From Indibacter alkaliphilus LW1 (lineage in GTDB: Bacteria > Bacteroidota > Bacteroidia > Cytophagales > Cyclobacteriaceae): 64,000 bases of DNA. The translations under genes were made by a program, and so were the position numbers. The notes under the pieces are model-generated. The model did not search any database, was not told the origin of the DNA, and worked only from the letters and a program-made list of their open reading frames with translations. Shown piece after piece: positions 8,400 to 16,914 of this stretch. The stretch is from the NCBI RefSeq assembly GCF_000295935.2, contig NZ_ALWO02000037.1:398259-462258 (forward strand). The letters run 5' to 3'. How positions within the stretch are numbered: the stretch's first letter is position 1; every line of letters begins with the position of its first letter.

Positions 8400-9740
8400 T
8401 CAAACAGCCTGAGCATTGGATTCCAGCCATTCCGGCTTGGTCGTTTTGACATTTGCCTGAAGCTGGTTGAGCAAATTGTAAATCCCAAAATAAGTCCGGT
8501 TAATGTACAGACCATGCCTTGAACCCCTAGCCTGTCTGGATTTTTTAAACATTTTGTCATTGGAAATTCTATCTCCAAGTTTAAATATCTGTTCGAAATA
8601 ATCATCATTAGAAAAATCAAAAGAGTCCACGTGAAAAGGTTTGCCCAATAAGGAAATCATCTCTTTGAAAATATTTTTGAAGTACACTTTCTCTACATCC
8701 GTATCCTTATCACTGATAAATTCCAGGTTATAGAAAATCTCATTCAATTCATCTTCATTGATCAAAAGGTCTTTTTTGATCAATGAGAAATAACCATGGT
8801 AGAAATCCTCTGGAATCACCTTCACACAGCCAAAATCAATAATACCAAGTTTACCATCATTTTGAATGATAAAATTTCCCGGATGTGGATCTGCATGAAC
8901 TTGCTTCAAGTTGTGGACCTGGTGGTGATAAAAATCCCACATTGCCTGTCCTATACGGTTTTTATCCTCTTGACTTGGGTTAGTTTCCAACCATTCTTTG
9001 ATGTGCATTCCATCCAACCAATCCATGGTAATAATTCTGGCATCACTCATATCTTGATAGTAGCTTGGGAAGTTGAGGTGGGCAATATGACTACATGCTT
9101 CAGAAATCTCCTTGGATCTTTGTACTTCAAGGATATAGTCTGTCTCTTCCAATAATTTGCCTTCCACTTCTTCCATGTAATGATCCAATTCGCGCTCATT
9201 CATATTTAGCAAGCGTAATGCGAATGGTCTTACAAGTTTCAGATCAGAGCTGACAGAATCAGCCACTCCAGGATATTGAATCTTAACTGCCAACTTTTTA
9301 CCATCCTTAGTTGCTTGATGAACTTGGCCTATAGAGGCAGCATTGACTGCTGATTTGGTAAAAGTATCATACAGTAGTTCTGGCGATTTACCGAAATACT
9401 TTTGAAATGTCTTGACGACTAAAGGATATGATAGAGGCGGAGCACTGTATTGAGCCATTGTAAATTTATCCTGATAGGCCCTCGGTAAAATATTCTTATC
9501 CATGGACATCATCTGGGCAACTTTCAGTGCAGAGCCTTTCAATTGACTCAAAGAGTTGTAAATATCTTCAGCATTGTTGTTGTGCAACTCTTCTTTTGTC
9601 ATAGAAGGATTTACCACTTTTTTGGCGTAGTGCTTCACATAGTTACCGCCTACTTTTGCTCCTGTGCTTATAAATTTAGCTGCCCTTTGCACTTTGGACA
9701 CAGGAATGCTTTGCTGCTCTTTCATATTATTCTCCTTCAC
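8400..9740 (-). CDS. ABC1/UbiB-type atypical kinase family protein
   Basis: The 446-residue protein belongs to the ABC1 (AarF/UbiB/ADCK) protein-kinase-like family. The family's KxGQ-type N-terminal signature appears as LKGSALKVAQMMS (about residues 67-79). An Ala-rich nucleotide loop is at NAASIGQVHQA, the invariant lysine at LAVKIQYP, the catalytic loop at QVHADPHPGNF and the metal-binding motif at IIDFGCVK. Family members support quinone biosynthesis or lipid homeostasis, often through ATPase activity. No C-terminal membrane anchor is obvious, unlike UbiB. It begins 9 bp after the TetR gene and is almost certainly translated from the same mRNA. Confidence 0.9.
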   Translation of the reverse strand: MKENNMKEQQSIPVSKVQRAAKFISTGAKVGGNYVKHYAKKVVNPSMTKEELHNNNAEDIYNSLSQLKGSALKVAQMMSMDKNILPRAYQDKFTMAQYSAPPLSYPLVVKTFQKYFGKSPELLYDTFTKSAVNAASIGQVHQATKDGKKLAVKIQYPGVADSVSSDLKLVRPFALRLLNMNERELDHYMEEVEGKLLEETDYILEVQRSKEISEACSHIAHLNFPSYYQDMSDARIITMDWLDGMHIKEWLETNPSQEDKNRIGQAMWDFYHHQVHNLKQVHADPHPGNFIIQNDGKLGIIDFGCVKVIPEDFYHGYFSLIKKDLLINEDELNEIFYNLEFISDKDTDVEKVYFKNIFKEMISLLGKPFHVDSFDFSNDDYFEQIFKLGDRISNDKMFKKSRQARGSRHGLYINRTYFGIYNLLNQLQANVKTTKPEWLESNAQAV

Positions 9741-9749
9741 AGTTTCTCC

Positions 9750-10415
9750 TTATTTATTTTGATATAAAAACTTCGCAAAATCAATGAATGTATCCAGTGC
9801 ACTTTTGCCCATCAGATCAAATGCAAGATTCACTGATTTTTCGATAGCAGCATCGGTTTTTTCGAAAGCCTGCGAAGTATCTTTCAGCCAAAACTGAAAC
9901 ACAAACCAGACTTGCAACCAAAGAGCTTCATCATATCTATCTGATATGATAGGTCTGCTGGCTATTTCTTCTGTCTCTTTTCCTTCTAAAATAATCTCGT
10001 TAGCAAAGTCCTTGAACTTATCTTTGAAAACTTTAACCTCTGTAGGAAGTAGATTTTTCAAAGCTTTGCTTTTCTCATACTGTACCAATAGATAGGAACG
10101 GTTCTTTTTGAGTTCCTCCACCCAGGTAAATAGAAAACCCAATAACTTCTCTCTTGCTGAATACTCTCTAAAAACTTCCTGTGATTCCAAGCTATTAATA
10201 GTGTCATCAAAAAGCTTTGACCATACCGCCGATTTGATACTTTCAAATGAAGTGAAATAAGAATAGAATTCTTCTTCCTTCATTTTTAATTCCTTCGCAA
10301 ATTTGAATACTGAAGCAGGTTCTTGCCCATGTTCCAAAACATATTCAATGTATGCACTAATAATTTTTGATCTATTATCGACTTTGGGAGATTTTTTTGC
10401 TGTTGATTTTTCCAT
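9750..10415 (-). CDS. TetR/AcrR family transcriptional regulator
   Basis: This 221-residue regulator has a basic N-terminal tail and a TetR-type helix-turn-helix (RSKIISAYIEYVLEHG, then SVFKFAKELKMKEEEFYSYF, about residues 15-55), followed by an all-helical ligand domain. An earlier TTG would add three residues, but the ATG at 10415 is preferred because the TTG lies inside an imperfect inverted repeat that looks like the operator. It forms a two-gene operon with the ABC1 kinase, so it probably controls its own expression and that of the kinase. The ligand is unknown. Confidence 0.82.
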   Translation of the reverse strand: MEKSTAKKSPKVDNRSKIISAYIEYVLEHGQEPASVFKFAKELKMKEEEFYSYFTSFESIKSAVWSKLFDDTINSLESQEVFREYSAREKLLGFLFTWVEELKKNRSYLLVQYEKSKALKNLLPTEVKVFKDKFKDFANEIILEGKETEEIASRPIISDRYDEALWLQVWFVFQFWLKDTSQAFEKTDAAIEKSVNLAFDLMGKSALDTFIDFAKFLYQNK

Positions 10416-10442
10416 GTTACACAATTATTCTACTTGCATAAC
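10416..10442. promoter_or_regulatory. Candidate TetR operator (imperfect inverted repeat)
   Basis: GTTACACAA and TTGCATAAC are 9-bp inverted arms with two mismatches, nine bases apart. The repeat directly abuts the ATG of the TetR gene, a common position for autoregulation. No binding evidence exists. Confidence 0.35.
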
Positions 10443-10587
10443 ACCATAAGGATTGTAAGGGTTTTGATAAAAGTGAAATAATCACGAATCCTTAATTGAA
10501 TGGGAAAACAAAAATCCAAACCAATAAATTACAAAAATGAAGAATTACGTTCCTTTTTGAAAAAGGATTCAATTCTGAGATTATAAA

Positions 10588-10619
10588 AAAAGGCTCTCTA
10601 CCTATATAAAAAGCCTTTT
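10588..10619 (-). terminator. Terminator after hslV
   Basis: Read on the minus strand, AAAAGGCT and AGCCTTTT form a stem around a 16-base AT-rich loop, followed by a T-tract. It lies 20 bp past the hslV stop. Confidence 0.6.
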
Positions 10620-10638
10620 CAAATAATTTAAAGACAAT

Positions 10639-11181
10639 TTAATTTACCACTTTCTCGATAACCAAGTTATGATTGGTGTAGATACAAACGTCTGCAGCTA
10701 TGCCAAGGCTTTCTCTTACCATTTCTTCGGCAGACAGGTGGGTGGCAAATTTTTTCAGTGCTCTGGCGGCAGATTGGGCATACATACTTCCTGAACCGAT
10801 GGTTGCGATACCCAAATCAGGTTCAATTACATCACCTGTCCCTGAAATAATCAGAATATCCTCAGAGTCCGCTACGATCATCATGGCTTCTAGCTTGCTC
10901 AGCATCCTATCCGTTCTCCATTCTTTGGCCAGCTCTACCGCTGCCCTTTTCATATTGTTTCCGTATGCACCTAGTTTCTCTTCAAACTTTTCAAGTAAAG
11001 TGAAAGCATCTGCTGTGGAACCAGCAAAGCCGGTTACAATCTTACCATTTTGCAGTTTTCTGATTTTATTGACTGAACTTTTGGCCACTGTATTCCCCAG
11101 AGTAGCCTGCCCATCAGCACCTATAACTACTTCTCCATTGTGTTTGATGGCTACTACGGTAGTTGATTTTATTTTTTCCAT
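10639..11181 (-). CDS. hslV: ATP-dependent protease proteolytic subunit HslV
   Basis: The 180-residue protein is the proteasome-like peptidase of the HslUV (ClpYQ) complex, which degrades unfolded and regulatory proteins in the cytoplasm. The mature N-terminus [21 protein letters not shown] matches HslV and puts the catalytic threonine at residue 7 after a six-residue propeptide (MEKIKS). Conserved features include [14 protein letters not shown] and the [14 protein letters not shown] stretch. The hslU partner is not adjacent. The region just before the ATG is a degenerate GTCT repeat similar to one before cusB. A terminator follows the gene. Confidence 0.95.
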   Translation of the reverse strand: MEKIKSTTVVAIKHNGEVVIGADGQATLGNTVAKSSVNKIRKLQNGKIVTGFAGSTADAFTLLEKFEEKLGAYGNNMKRAAVELAKEWRTDRMLSKLEAMMIVADSEDILIISGTGDVIEPDLGIATIGSGSMYAQSAARALKKFATHLSAEEMVRESLGIAADVCIYTNHNLVIEKVVN

Positions 11182-11185
11182 TTTT

Positions 11186-11222
11186 TAGACTTTAGACATT
11201 AGATGTGAGACAAGAGACAATT
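11186..11222 (-). repeat. Degenerate GTCT/AGAC direct repeat in the hslV leader
   Basis: AGAC occurs four times in 37 bp at short, irregular spacing (GTCT on the minus strand). It ends four bases before the hslV ATG, in the form GTCTAAAAA-ATG. The same kind of repeat sits directly before the cusB ATG near 54399-54432. Confidence 0.6.
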
Positions 11223-11374
11223 AGCTCTCTTTAAAGTTTGGAAATTTGGTTAGCAAAGTATTACGGAAATAGGTTGGATAAAAATCCAAAATCCCAATGT
11301 CAACCGATATCCATTAACCCAATATTAGGCAAAGCATATTTCAAGATTATAACGTTCAATAACTATACAAAAAC

Positions 11375-11402
11375 AAAAAGTCCTGACAAATCAGGACTTT
11401 TT
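11375..11402 (-). terminator. Terminator after the pyruvate dehydrogenase E2 gene
   Basis: A 12-bp perfect stem (AAAAAGTCCTGA/TCAGGACTTTTT) with a CAAA loop lies 20 bp beyond the E2 stop codon on the minus strand. The A/T flanks make it usable in either direction. Confidence 0.88.
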
Positions 11403-11422
11403 GGCATATTACAAATTACAGT

Positions 11423-13111
11423 TTAGATCAGAATGCGTACTGGATCTTCCAATAGACCTTTCAATGTCAGTAGGAACGCAGAGCCTACAGCTCCATCCAC
11501 TACCCTATGGTCACAGGACAATGTCACTTTCATCACATTTCCTACCTGCATTTGTCCATTTTTGACAATTACAGTTTCTTTGATTCCACCCACTGCAAGG
11601 ATACAGGCATCTGGTGGATTAATGATAGCTGTGAATTCTTCTATACCAAACATCCCAAGATTCGAAATAGTGAAGGTATTACCTTCCCAATCTTTGGGCT
11701 GAAGTTCTTTATTCTTAGCTTTTCCACCTAGACTTTTTGCTTCATTGGAAATCTGAGACAGAGATTTGGAATCGGCAAACCTAATAACTGGCACCAACAA
11801 TCCTTCTTCCACAGCCACAGCCATTCCGATATGGATATGGTCATTGTACCTGATCTTGTCTCCTAGCCAAGAGGAATTGACTTTAGGATGCTGACGGAGG
11901 GCGGCAGCAGCAGCTTTGATCACCATATCATTGAATGAAATCTTGACAGGTGAAACCTCATTCATACTTTTTCTGGCTTCGATAGCTTTATCCATGTTTA
12001 TTTCCATGGTCAGATAAAAATGCGGCGCAGTAAACTTGCTTTCAGCAAGCCTCTTGGCTATCACTTTCCTCATTTGGGAAACCTTCTCTTCTTTGTAAGA
12101 TTCCTGTCCGACTGCTGGAGCTGAACCAACTCCTTCTGCAGCTTGAGCTGGCTGTTGAACAGAAGCTGGATCAAAGTTTTCAATATCCCGCTTTACAATT
12201 CTACCATTTTCACCTGAACCTTTTACCAAGGCAATATCAATTCCTTTTTCAGAAGCCATTTTTTTGGCAAGAGGAGAAGCTTTCAGTCTTCCGCCATCAG
12301 TGGTTGACGAAGAAGAACCTGAAGATGAAGGTTTGCTTACTTCAGCTTTTGGTGCTTCAGATTTTTTCTCGTCTTTCTTTTCTTCTTTTTTATTCTCCTC
12401 AGCAGGGGCTTCGGCAGACTCAGACTTAGCCTTGTGAGCTTTAAGAAGAGTTTCATAATCAGCCCCTTTTTCACCAATAATGGCTATCACACCATCAATT
12501 TCGACAGAATCCCCAGCTTCAACACCTATGTATAATAAAGTACCGTCTTCATAAGATTCCAGTTCCATAGTAGCTTTATCAGTTTCCACTTCAGCTATTA
12601 TATCTCCGGATTTGATATCATCGCCTACTTTCTTCAACCAGGAGGCAATAGTACCCTCAGTCATGGTATCACTCATTTTGGGCATAGTGATCACTGTGGC
12701 ATTGATATCAGATGTATCTATTTCTTCTTTTGGAGCAGATTCCTTATTGGTTTCTGATTTTTCAGAATCTTTACTTTCTTCCTTCTCTTCGGTGGATTCT
12801 CCTTTTTTCTCTGATTTGGAATCAGATGAATCACCGCTTTCAATTTCTTTGAGCAAAGATTCTATATCTTCTCCTTCTTCTCCGATGATCGCAATGACTC
12901 CATTGACTGGTACAGCATCCTTTTCTTCTACACCTATATGAAGCAATGTACCCTCTTCATAAGATTCAAGCTCCATGGTTGCTTTGTCAGTTTCTACTTC
13001 TGCTAAAATATCTCCGGGTTTTACGGAATCTCCTACTTTTTTCAACCACGCTGCAATAACACCTTCTTCCATGGTGTCACTCATTTTGGGCATTCGTATT
13101 ATTTCGGCCAT
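11423..13111 (-). CDS. Pyruvate dehydrogenase complex E2, dihydrolipoamide acetyltransferase
   Basis: This 562-residue E2 subunit transfers acetyl groups from pyruvate dehydrogenase to CoA. It carries two N-terminal lipoyl domains (about residues 1-77 and 135-210), each with the lipoyl-lysine motif ETDKATMELES. Linkers rich in Glu, Lys and Ser separate them, and a peripheral-subunit-binding domain with SPLAKKMASEKGID lies near residue 280. The catalytic domain occupies about 335-562 and ends with the active-site motif SCDHRVVDGAVG (His near 535, Asp near 539). Two tandem lipoyl domains are common in Bacteroidota. The E1 and E3 genes are not adjacent. A good promoter lies upstream. Confidence 0.94.
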   Translation of the reverse strand: MAEIIRMPKMSDTMEEGVIAAWLKKVGDSVKPGDILAEVETDKATMELESYEEGTLLHIGVEEKDAVPVNGVIAIIGEEGEDIESLLKEIESGDSSDSKSEKKGESTEEKEESKDSEKSETNKESAPKEEIDTSDINATVITMPKMSDTMTEGTIASWLKKVGDDIKSGDIIAEVETDKATMELESYEDGTLLYIGVEAGDSVEIDGVIAIIGEKGADYETLLKAHKAKSESAEAPAEENKKEEKKDEKKSEAPKAEVSKPSSSGSSSSTTDGGRLKASPLAKKMASEKGIDIALVKGSGENGRIVKRDIENFDPASVQQPAQAAEGVGSAPAVGQESYKEEKVSQMRKVIAKRLAESKFTAPHFYLTMEINMDKAIEARKSMNEVSPVKISFNDMVIKAAAAALRQHPKVNSSWLGDKIRYNDHIHIGMAVAVEEGLLVPVIRFADSKSLSQISNEAKSLGGKAKNKELQPKDWEGNTFTISNLGMFGIEEFTAIINPPDACILAVGGIKETVIVKNGQMQVGNVMKVTLSCDHRVVDGAVGSAFLLTLKGLLEDPVRILI

Positions 13112-13148
13112 ATGCTATTTATATCCTATTCTAAAATTTAAAGCAGTC

Positions 13149-13180
13149 CAAAAATAGTTCTTAAAAAGTCTACATTCAAA
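13149..13180 (-). promoter_or_regulatory. Bacteroidota-type promoter of the E2 gene
   Basis: On the minus strand TTTG (-33) is separated by 20 bp from TATTTTTG, which fits the TAnnTTTG -7 box recognised by the Bacteroidota primary sigma factor. This would give an mRNA leader of roughly 30 bases. Confidence 0.55.
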
Positions 13181-13236
13181 TTTAATAGTAGTATTTTCAG
13201 GATTGAAAACAGCCTCATTCCTCATTTTGTTTGTAA

Positions 13237-14196
13237 ATGCCTATTGTAAAAAAGATTGAATATGATCATCCCAAATGGCAATTTAATGGCCATTTGCAGA
13301 CTATTATACCAAGTGTTTTCAGACAAGCCTTCCGCTTACCTTTTGATAGAGAAAGAGTTAATACCCCGGATGGTGATTTCCTTGACTTAGACTGGCTCCG
13401 AAATCAGTCCTCCAAATTAGTCATCATTAGTCATGGATTGGAGGGTAATAGTAGAAGACCTTATATGACAGGAATGGCAAGGCAATTTTTCTCAAATGGC
13501 TATGATGTACTCAATTGGAATTACCGGGGCTGTGGTGAGGAATTGAACAGGAAACCCATCTTTTATCACTCTGGAGCAACTTATGATCTTGACTTTGTCA
13601 TCAATCATGCAGAAGCTTCCTACAAGGAAATATATCTGATTGGCTTCAGTCTGGGAGGAAACCTCACTTTAAAGTATTTAGGTGAATCAAGAAGCCGCAC
13701 TGAAAAAATCAAAAAAGGAGTTGCTGTAAGTGCTCCGCTTCACCTAGAATCTTCATCTGTGAAAATATCAACCGGAGAAAACATTATTTATGCCAAACGT
13801 TTTCTAAGAACTTTAAAAGAAAAAGTGGTTCAGAAAGCAAAAATATTCCCGAATGACATCCCGGTAGGAATTTTAAGGAAAATCAAAACCCTTCAGGATT
13901 TTGATGATCATTTCACTGGTCCATTGCATGGATTCGAAAATGCCCATGATTACTATGAAAAAAACTCTTCTCTTTACTTTTTGGATGGAATTGAGGTTCC
14001 CTGCCTGATATTAAATGCACAAAATGATCCATTCCTCAGTGAAAAATGCTTTCCTGTAAGCATTGGAAGGCGGCTTGAAAATGTTTGGATGGAATTCCCT
14101 AAATATGGAGGACACGTAGGTTTCAGTCCAAGAAAAAAAGAAGATATCTACTGGTCTGAGCATAGGGCATTTGAATTTATCACAAGAGATCAGTAA
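13237..14196 (+). CDS. YheT family alpha/beta hydrolase
   Basis: The 319-residue protein has the alpha/beta-hydrolase pattern of the YheT/ABHD1-3 group. It opens with NGHLQTIIPSVFR, followed by an oxyanion region at ISHGLEGNSRRPYM. The nucleophile elbow is GFSLGGNLTLKY (Ser near residue 137), the acid region LNAQNDPFLS, and the catalytic histidine is in YGGHVGFS near the end. Relatives are esterases or lipases; the substrate is unknown. It starts a co-directional run of genes, and the SRAP gene starts 22 bp after its stop. Confidence 0.88.
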   Translation: MPIVKKIEYDHPKWQFNGHLQTIIPSVFRQAFRLPFDRERVNTPDGDFLDLDWLRNQSSKLVIISHGLEGNSRRPYMTGMARQFFSNGYDVLNWNYRGCGEELNRKPIFYHSGATYDLDFVINHAEASYKEIYLIGFSLGGNLTLKYLGESRSRTEKIKKGVAVSAPLHLESSSVKISTGENIIYAKRFLRTLKEKVVQKAKIFPNDIPVGILRKIKTLQDFDDHFTGPLHGFENAHDYYEKNSSLYFLDGIEVPCLILNAQNDPFLSEKCFPVSIGRRLENVWMEFPKYGGHVGFSPRKKEDIYWSEHRAFEFITRDQ

Positions 14197-14218
14197 TTTT
14201 CAAGAAACCATTGAATCC

Positions 14219-14917
14219 ATGTGCGGAAGATATTCACTCAGCAAAAGTAAATTAGAACTGGAGGAGAGATTTCAAGCAGAAATGCTCGGAGATTTTCAAC
14301 CGAGATACAACATTGCTCCCACCCAGCTGGTACCTGTCATAACCTCTGATAGCCCAAAAGGCTTTTCATTCTTTTATTGGGGAATCACCCCGGATTTTGC
14401 CAAAAACAAACCGGTATCCCAAAAATTCATAAACGCTAAAGCAGAAACAGTTCATCAAAAAGCTTCATTCAAAAATTCTTTTAAAACCAGAAGATGCCTA
14501 GTCCCCGCAGACGGCTTTTTCGAATGGAAAAGAGTAGGTAAAAAAACCAAAATACCATATAGATTTACGATAGGAGATGGAGAGCCCTTTTCATTTGCAG
14601 GAATCTGGGAAGAGTATGAAAATGAAAAAGGTGAAACCAAGCATACTTTTTTGATCCTGACCACTGAGCCAAACAGTATAGTACAGGAAATTCATGACCG
14701 TATGCCTGTAATTTTGAAAAAATCTGATGAAAAAAAATGGCTGGATAAATATTCCAAGGATGAGGAATTACTGAGTATGCTTGGAACCTATACAGCTGAG
14801 AAAATGCAGAGTTATACAGTGTCCCAGCAAGTCAATCAAGTCAGTAATGATAATCCTAGCCTTATCAAGAAAACATCCCCAATGGATCAATTCGGAAACT
14901 ATACCCTCTTTGGATAA
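14219..14917 (+). CDS. SOS response-associated peptidase (SRAP/YedK, abasic-site DNA crosslinker)
   Basis: This is a 232-residue SRAP/HMCES protein. The start is fixed by function: the family's Cys2 must become the N-terminal residue, and the ATG at 14219 gives MCGRYSLSK, so an upstream in-frame ATG at 14171 is not used. Other active-site positions are present: Asn in FINAKAET, Glu in DGFFEWK and His in EIHDRMPVIL. The protein forms a covalent thiazolidine link with abasic sites in single-stranded DNA and shields them from error-prone repair. Its stop overlaps the next start by one base (TAATG), implying translational coupling. Confidence 0.94.
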   Translation: MCGRYSLSKSKLELEERFQAEMLGDFQPRYNIAPTQLVPVITSDSPKGFSFFYWGITPDFAKNKPVSQKFINAKAETVHQKASFKNSFKTRRCLVPADGFFEWKRVGKKTKIPYRFTIGDGEPFSFAGIWEEYENEKGETKHTFLILTTEPNSIVQEIHDRMPVILKKSDEKKWLDKYSKDEELLSMLGTYTAEKMQSYTVSQQVNQVSNDNPSLIKKTSPMDQFGNYTLFG

Positions 14918-15816
14918 TGAATAATCTTGAAATCATTGATTTGCATTTTTTGGAAACCAAGGAAGCCATTGCCAGCTTCATGATCAAAACAAGTGAAGGC
15001 CCAATATTGATAGAAACCGGCCCTGAAAGCACATTTAAACAGCTTGAACTTGGAGTTAGAAAGTCGGGGTTTGAACTGAAGGACATCAAACATGTATTCT
15101 TAACTCACATTCACTTTGACCATGCGGGCGCCGCTTGGAAGTTGGCAAAAATGGGAGCACATATTTATGTGCATCCTGCTGGGGCCAAACACTTGAACCA
15201 ACCTGATAAGCTTTGGAATTCCGCTGCGCAAATTTACGGGGACCAAATGGAGAAGCTCTGGGGCAAAATGGAGGGAATTCCTTCTGACCAATTGAGGGAA
15301 GTCAAACATAAAGAAGTATTAACAATCGGAGATACAGAAATCACATCCCTTCATAGTCCCGGCCATGCCGTTCACCATATTGCCTGGAAAATCAAGAATT
15401 CAATATTTGCCGGGGATGTTGCAGGAGTCAAAATTGAATCTGGGCCAGTGGTTCCACCATGTCCTCCACCTGATATTAATCTTGATCATTGGAAAAAGTC
15501 CATACTACTCTTGCAAAAAGAAAATCCGAAAGATATTTACTTAACTCATTTCGGAAAAATAACCGATATCCATTCCCATCTTGATCAGCTTAAAAACACC
15601 TTGGAAAGTTGGGCGGATTGGATCAAACCCTATTTTGAAAATAATACTGATCAAAAGGAAGTAATTCCTCTTTTTATGAATTTCGTGCAACAAGAACTCA
15701 AAAATCTTGGTTGTACAGAGGAACTTATTAAAGTCTATGAATATGCTAATCCAAGTTGGATGTCCGTAGCTGGATTGTATAGGTATTGGAAGTTAAAAAC
15801 TACAGGCAGAATTTAG
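14917..15816 (+). CDS. MBL-fold metallo-hydrolase
   Basis: The 299-residue protein has the metallo-beta-lactamase fold. Its zinc-binding motif THIHFDHAG is at about residues 65-73, a second histidine in SPGHAVHHIA, and the bridging aspartate in FAGDVAG. The C-terminal part is a helical extension with a further ligand region at YLTHFG. The substrate cannot be read from the sequence; relatives include glyoxalase II-like and lactonase-like enzymes. The start codon overlaps the stop of the SRAP gene, so the two are translated together. Confidence 0.88.
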   Translation: MNNLEIIDLHFLETKEAIASFMIKTSEGPILIETGPESTFKQLELGVRKSGFELKDIKHVFLTHIHFDHAGAAWKLAKMGAHIYVHPAGAKHLNQPDKLWNSAAQIYGDQMEKLWGKMEGIPSDQLREVKHKEVLTIGDTEITSLHSPGHAVHHIAWKIKNSIFAGDVAGVKIESGPVVPPCPPPDINLDHWKKSILLLQKENPKDIYLTHFGKITDIHSHLDQLKNTLESWADWIKPYFENNTDQKEVIPLFMNFVQQELKNLGCTEELIKVYEYANPSWMSVAGLYRYWKLKTTGRI

Positions 15817-15915
15817 AAGTTTACCCAGGACAAAATTTGGTTTTTGCCATCCCGAGATATATTGGGATATTTGTATTCTGCTTTAAATCATCAACTGACC
15901 CAAATAACTGAATTA

Positions 15916-16914
15916 ATGAATAGATCCAAAATCAAAGGTGTAGGTCATTATGTACCAGATAGAGTTATAAGTAATGACTACCTATCTACTATCATGAATA
16001 CCAATAATGACTGGATTGTAGAAAGGACAGGTATCCAAGAAAGACGTTGGTTTACTCCAGGAAAAGACACCGTAACGAGCATGTCTGCCGCAGCCTCCAA
16101 GATGGCAATAGAAAGAGCAGGCCTTGAGGTTAAGGACATTGATTTTATTGTTTTTGCGACTATTACTCCTGATTATTTTCTTCCCGGAAATGGTGTACTC
16201 CTTCAGCGGGAGCTCGGGCTTCAAGGTGTAGGCGCCTTGGATATTCGAAATGCATGTTCAGGTTTCATTTATGCTTTATCAGTTGCTGATCAATATATCA
16301 AAACCGGAATGTATAAAAACATCCTTGTGGTAGGTGCTGAGATTCAATCCTCTGCCTTGGATAAAAGTGATGAAGGCAGATCAAGTGCTGTTATTTTTGC
16401 AGATGGCGCAGGGGCTGCTGTTTTGGGGGTAAGTGATTCCGAAAATGCAGGAATTCTTTCTACTCACCTCCATGCTGACGGAGATTATGCTGAAGAGTTG
16501 TATTGCAGTGATCCAGGAAGTAGTCGGGAAGTCAGGATATCACCTGAAATGATAGATGCTGGAGATTTTTTCTTGAAAATGAATGGGAATGCTGTTTTTA
16601 AACATGCTGTTGTGAGATTTGCAGAAGTTATCAAAGAAGCACTTGACGCCAATCAAAAAGACAAATCTGAAATAGATTTACTGGTACCACATCAGGCAAA
16701 TCTAAGGATAAGCAATTATATCCAACAAAAACTTGGCCTTCCAGACGAAAAGGTTTTCAATAATATTATGCACCTGGGCAATACAACTGCAGCCACAATC
16801 CCTATCGCCCTAAGTGAAGCTTGGGAGCAGGGAAGAATTAAAGAAGGTGACTTGCTGTGCTTGGCCGCATTTGGAAGCGGTTTTGCGTGGGCTTCAGCCT
16901 TACTCTATTGGTAA
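15916..16914 (+). CDS. 3-oxoacyl-ACP synthase III (FabH-like)
   Basis: This 332-residue KAS III-type condensing enzyme has the Cys-His-Asn triad: Cys in DIRNACSGFIYAL, His in LVPHQANLRI and Asn in HLGNTTAATIPIAL. The chosen ATG gives MNRSKIKGVGHYVPD, the typical start; a longer frame from a TTG at 15844 adds a non-conserved tail. FabH starts fatty-acid synthesis by condensing acyl-CoA with malonyl-ACP. No other fab gene is adjacent, so this could be a second paralogue with a different acyl substrate. Its TAA is followed at once by the ATG of an unknown gene, so the two are probably coupled. Confidence 0.92.
   Translation: MNRSKIKGVGHYVPDRVISNDYLSTIMNTNNDWIVERTGIQERRWFTPGKDTVTSMSAAASKMAIERAGLEVKDIDFIVFATITPDYFLPGNGVLLQRELGLQGVGALDIRNACSGFIYALSVADQYIKTGMYKNILVVGAEIQSSALDKSDEGRSSAVIFADGAGAAVLGVSDSENAGILSTHLHADGDYAEELYCSDPGSSREVRISPEMIDAGDFFLKMNGNAVFKHAVVRFAEVIKEALDANQKDKSEIDLLVPHQANLRISNYIQQKLGLPDEKVFNNIMHLGNTTAATIPIALSEAWEQGRIKEGDLLCLAAFGSGFAWASALLYW

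Noticed and set aside
10700-11188. 162-codon frame antisense to hslV
   Set aside because: hslV is certain; the antisense frame is low-complexity Ser/Leu sequence arising from codon bias.
14171-14218. Longer SRAP start with 16 extra residues
   Set aside because: Cys2 must be exposed at the N-terminus after Met removal, so MCGRY at 14219 is the true start.
15844-15915. Longer FabH-like start at a TTG
   Set aside because: The extra 24 residues are not family-like; MNRSKIKGVGHYVPD is the normal N-terminus.
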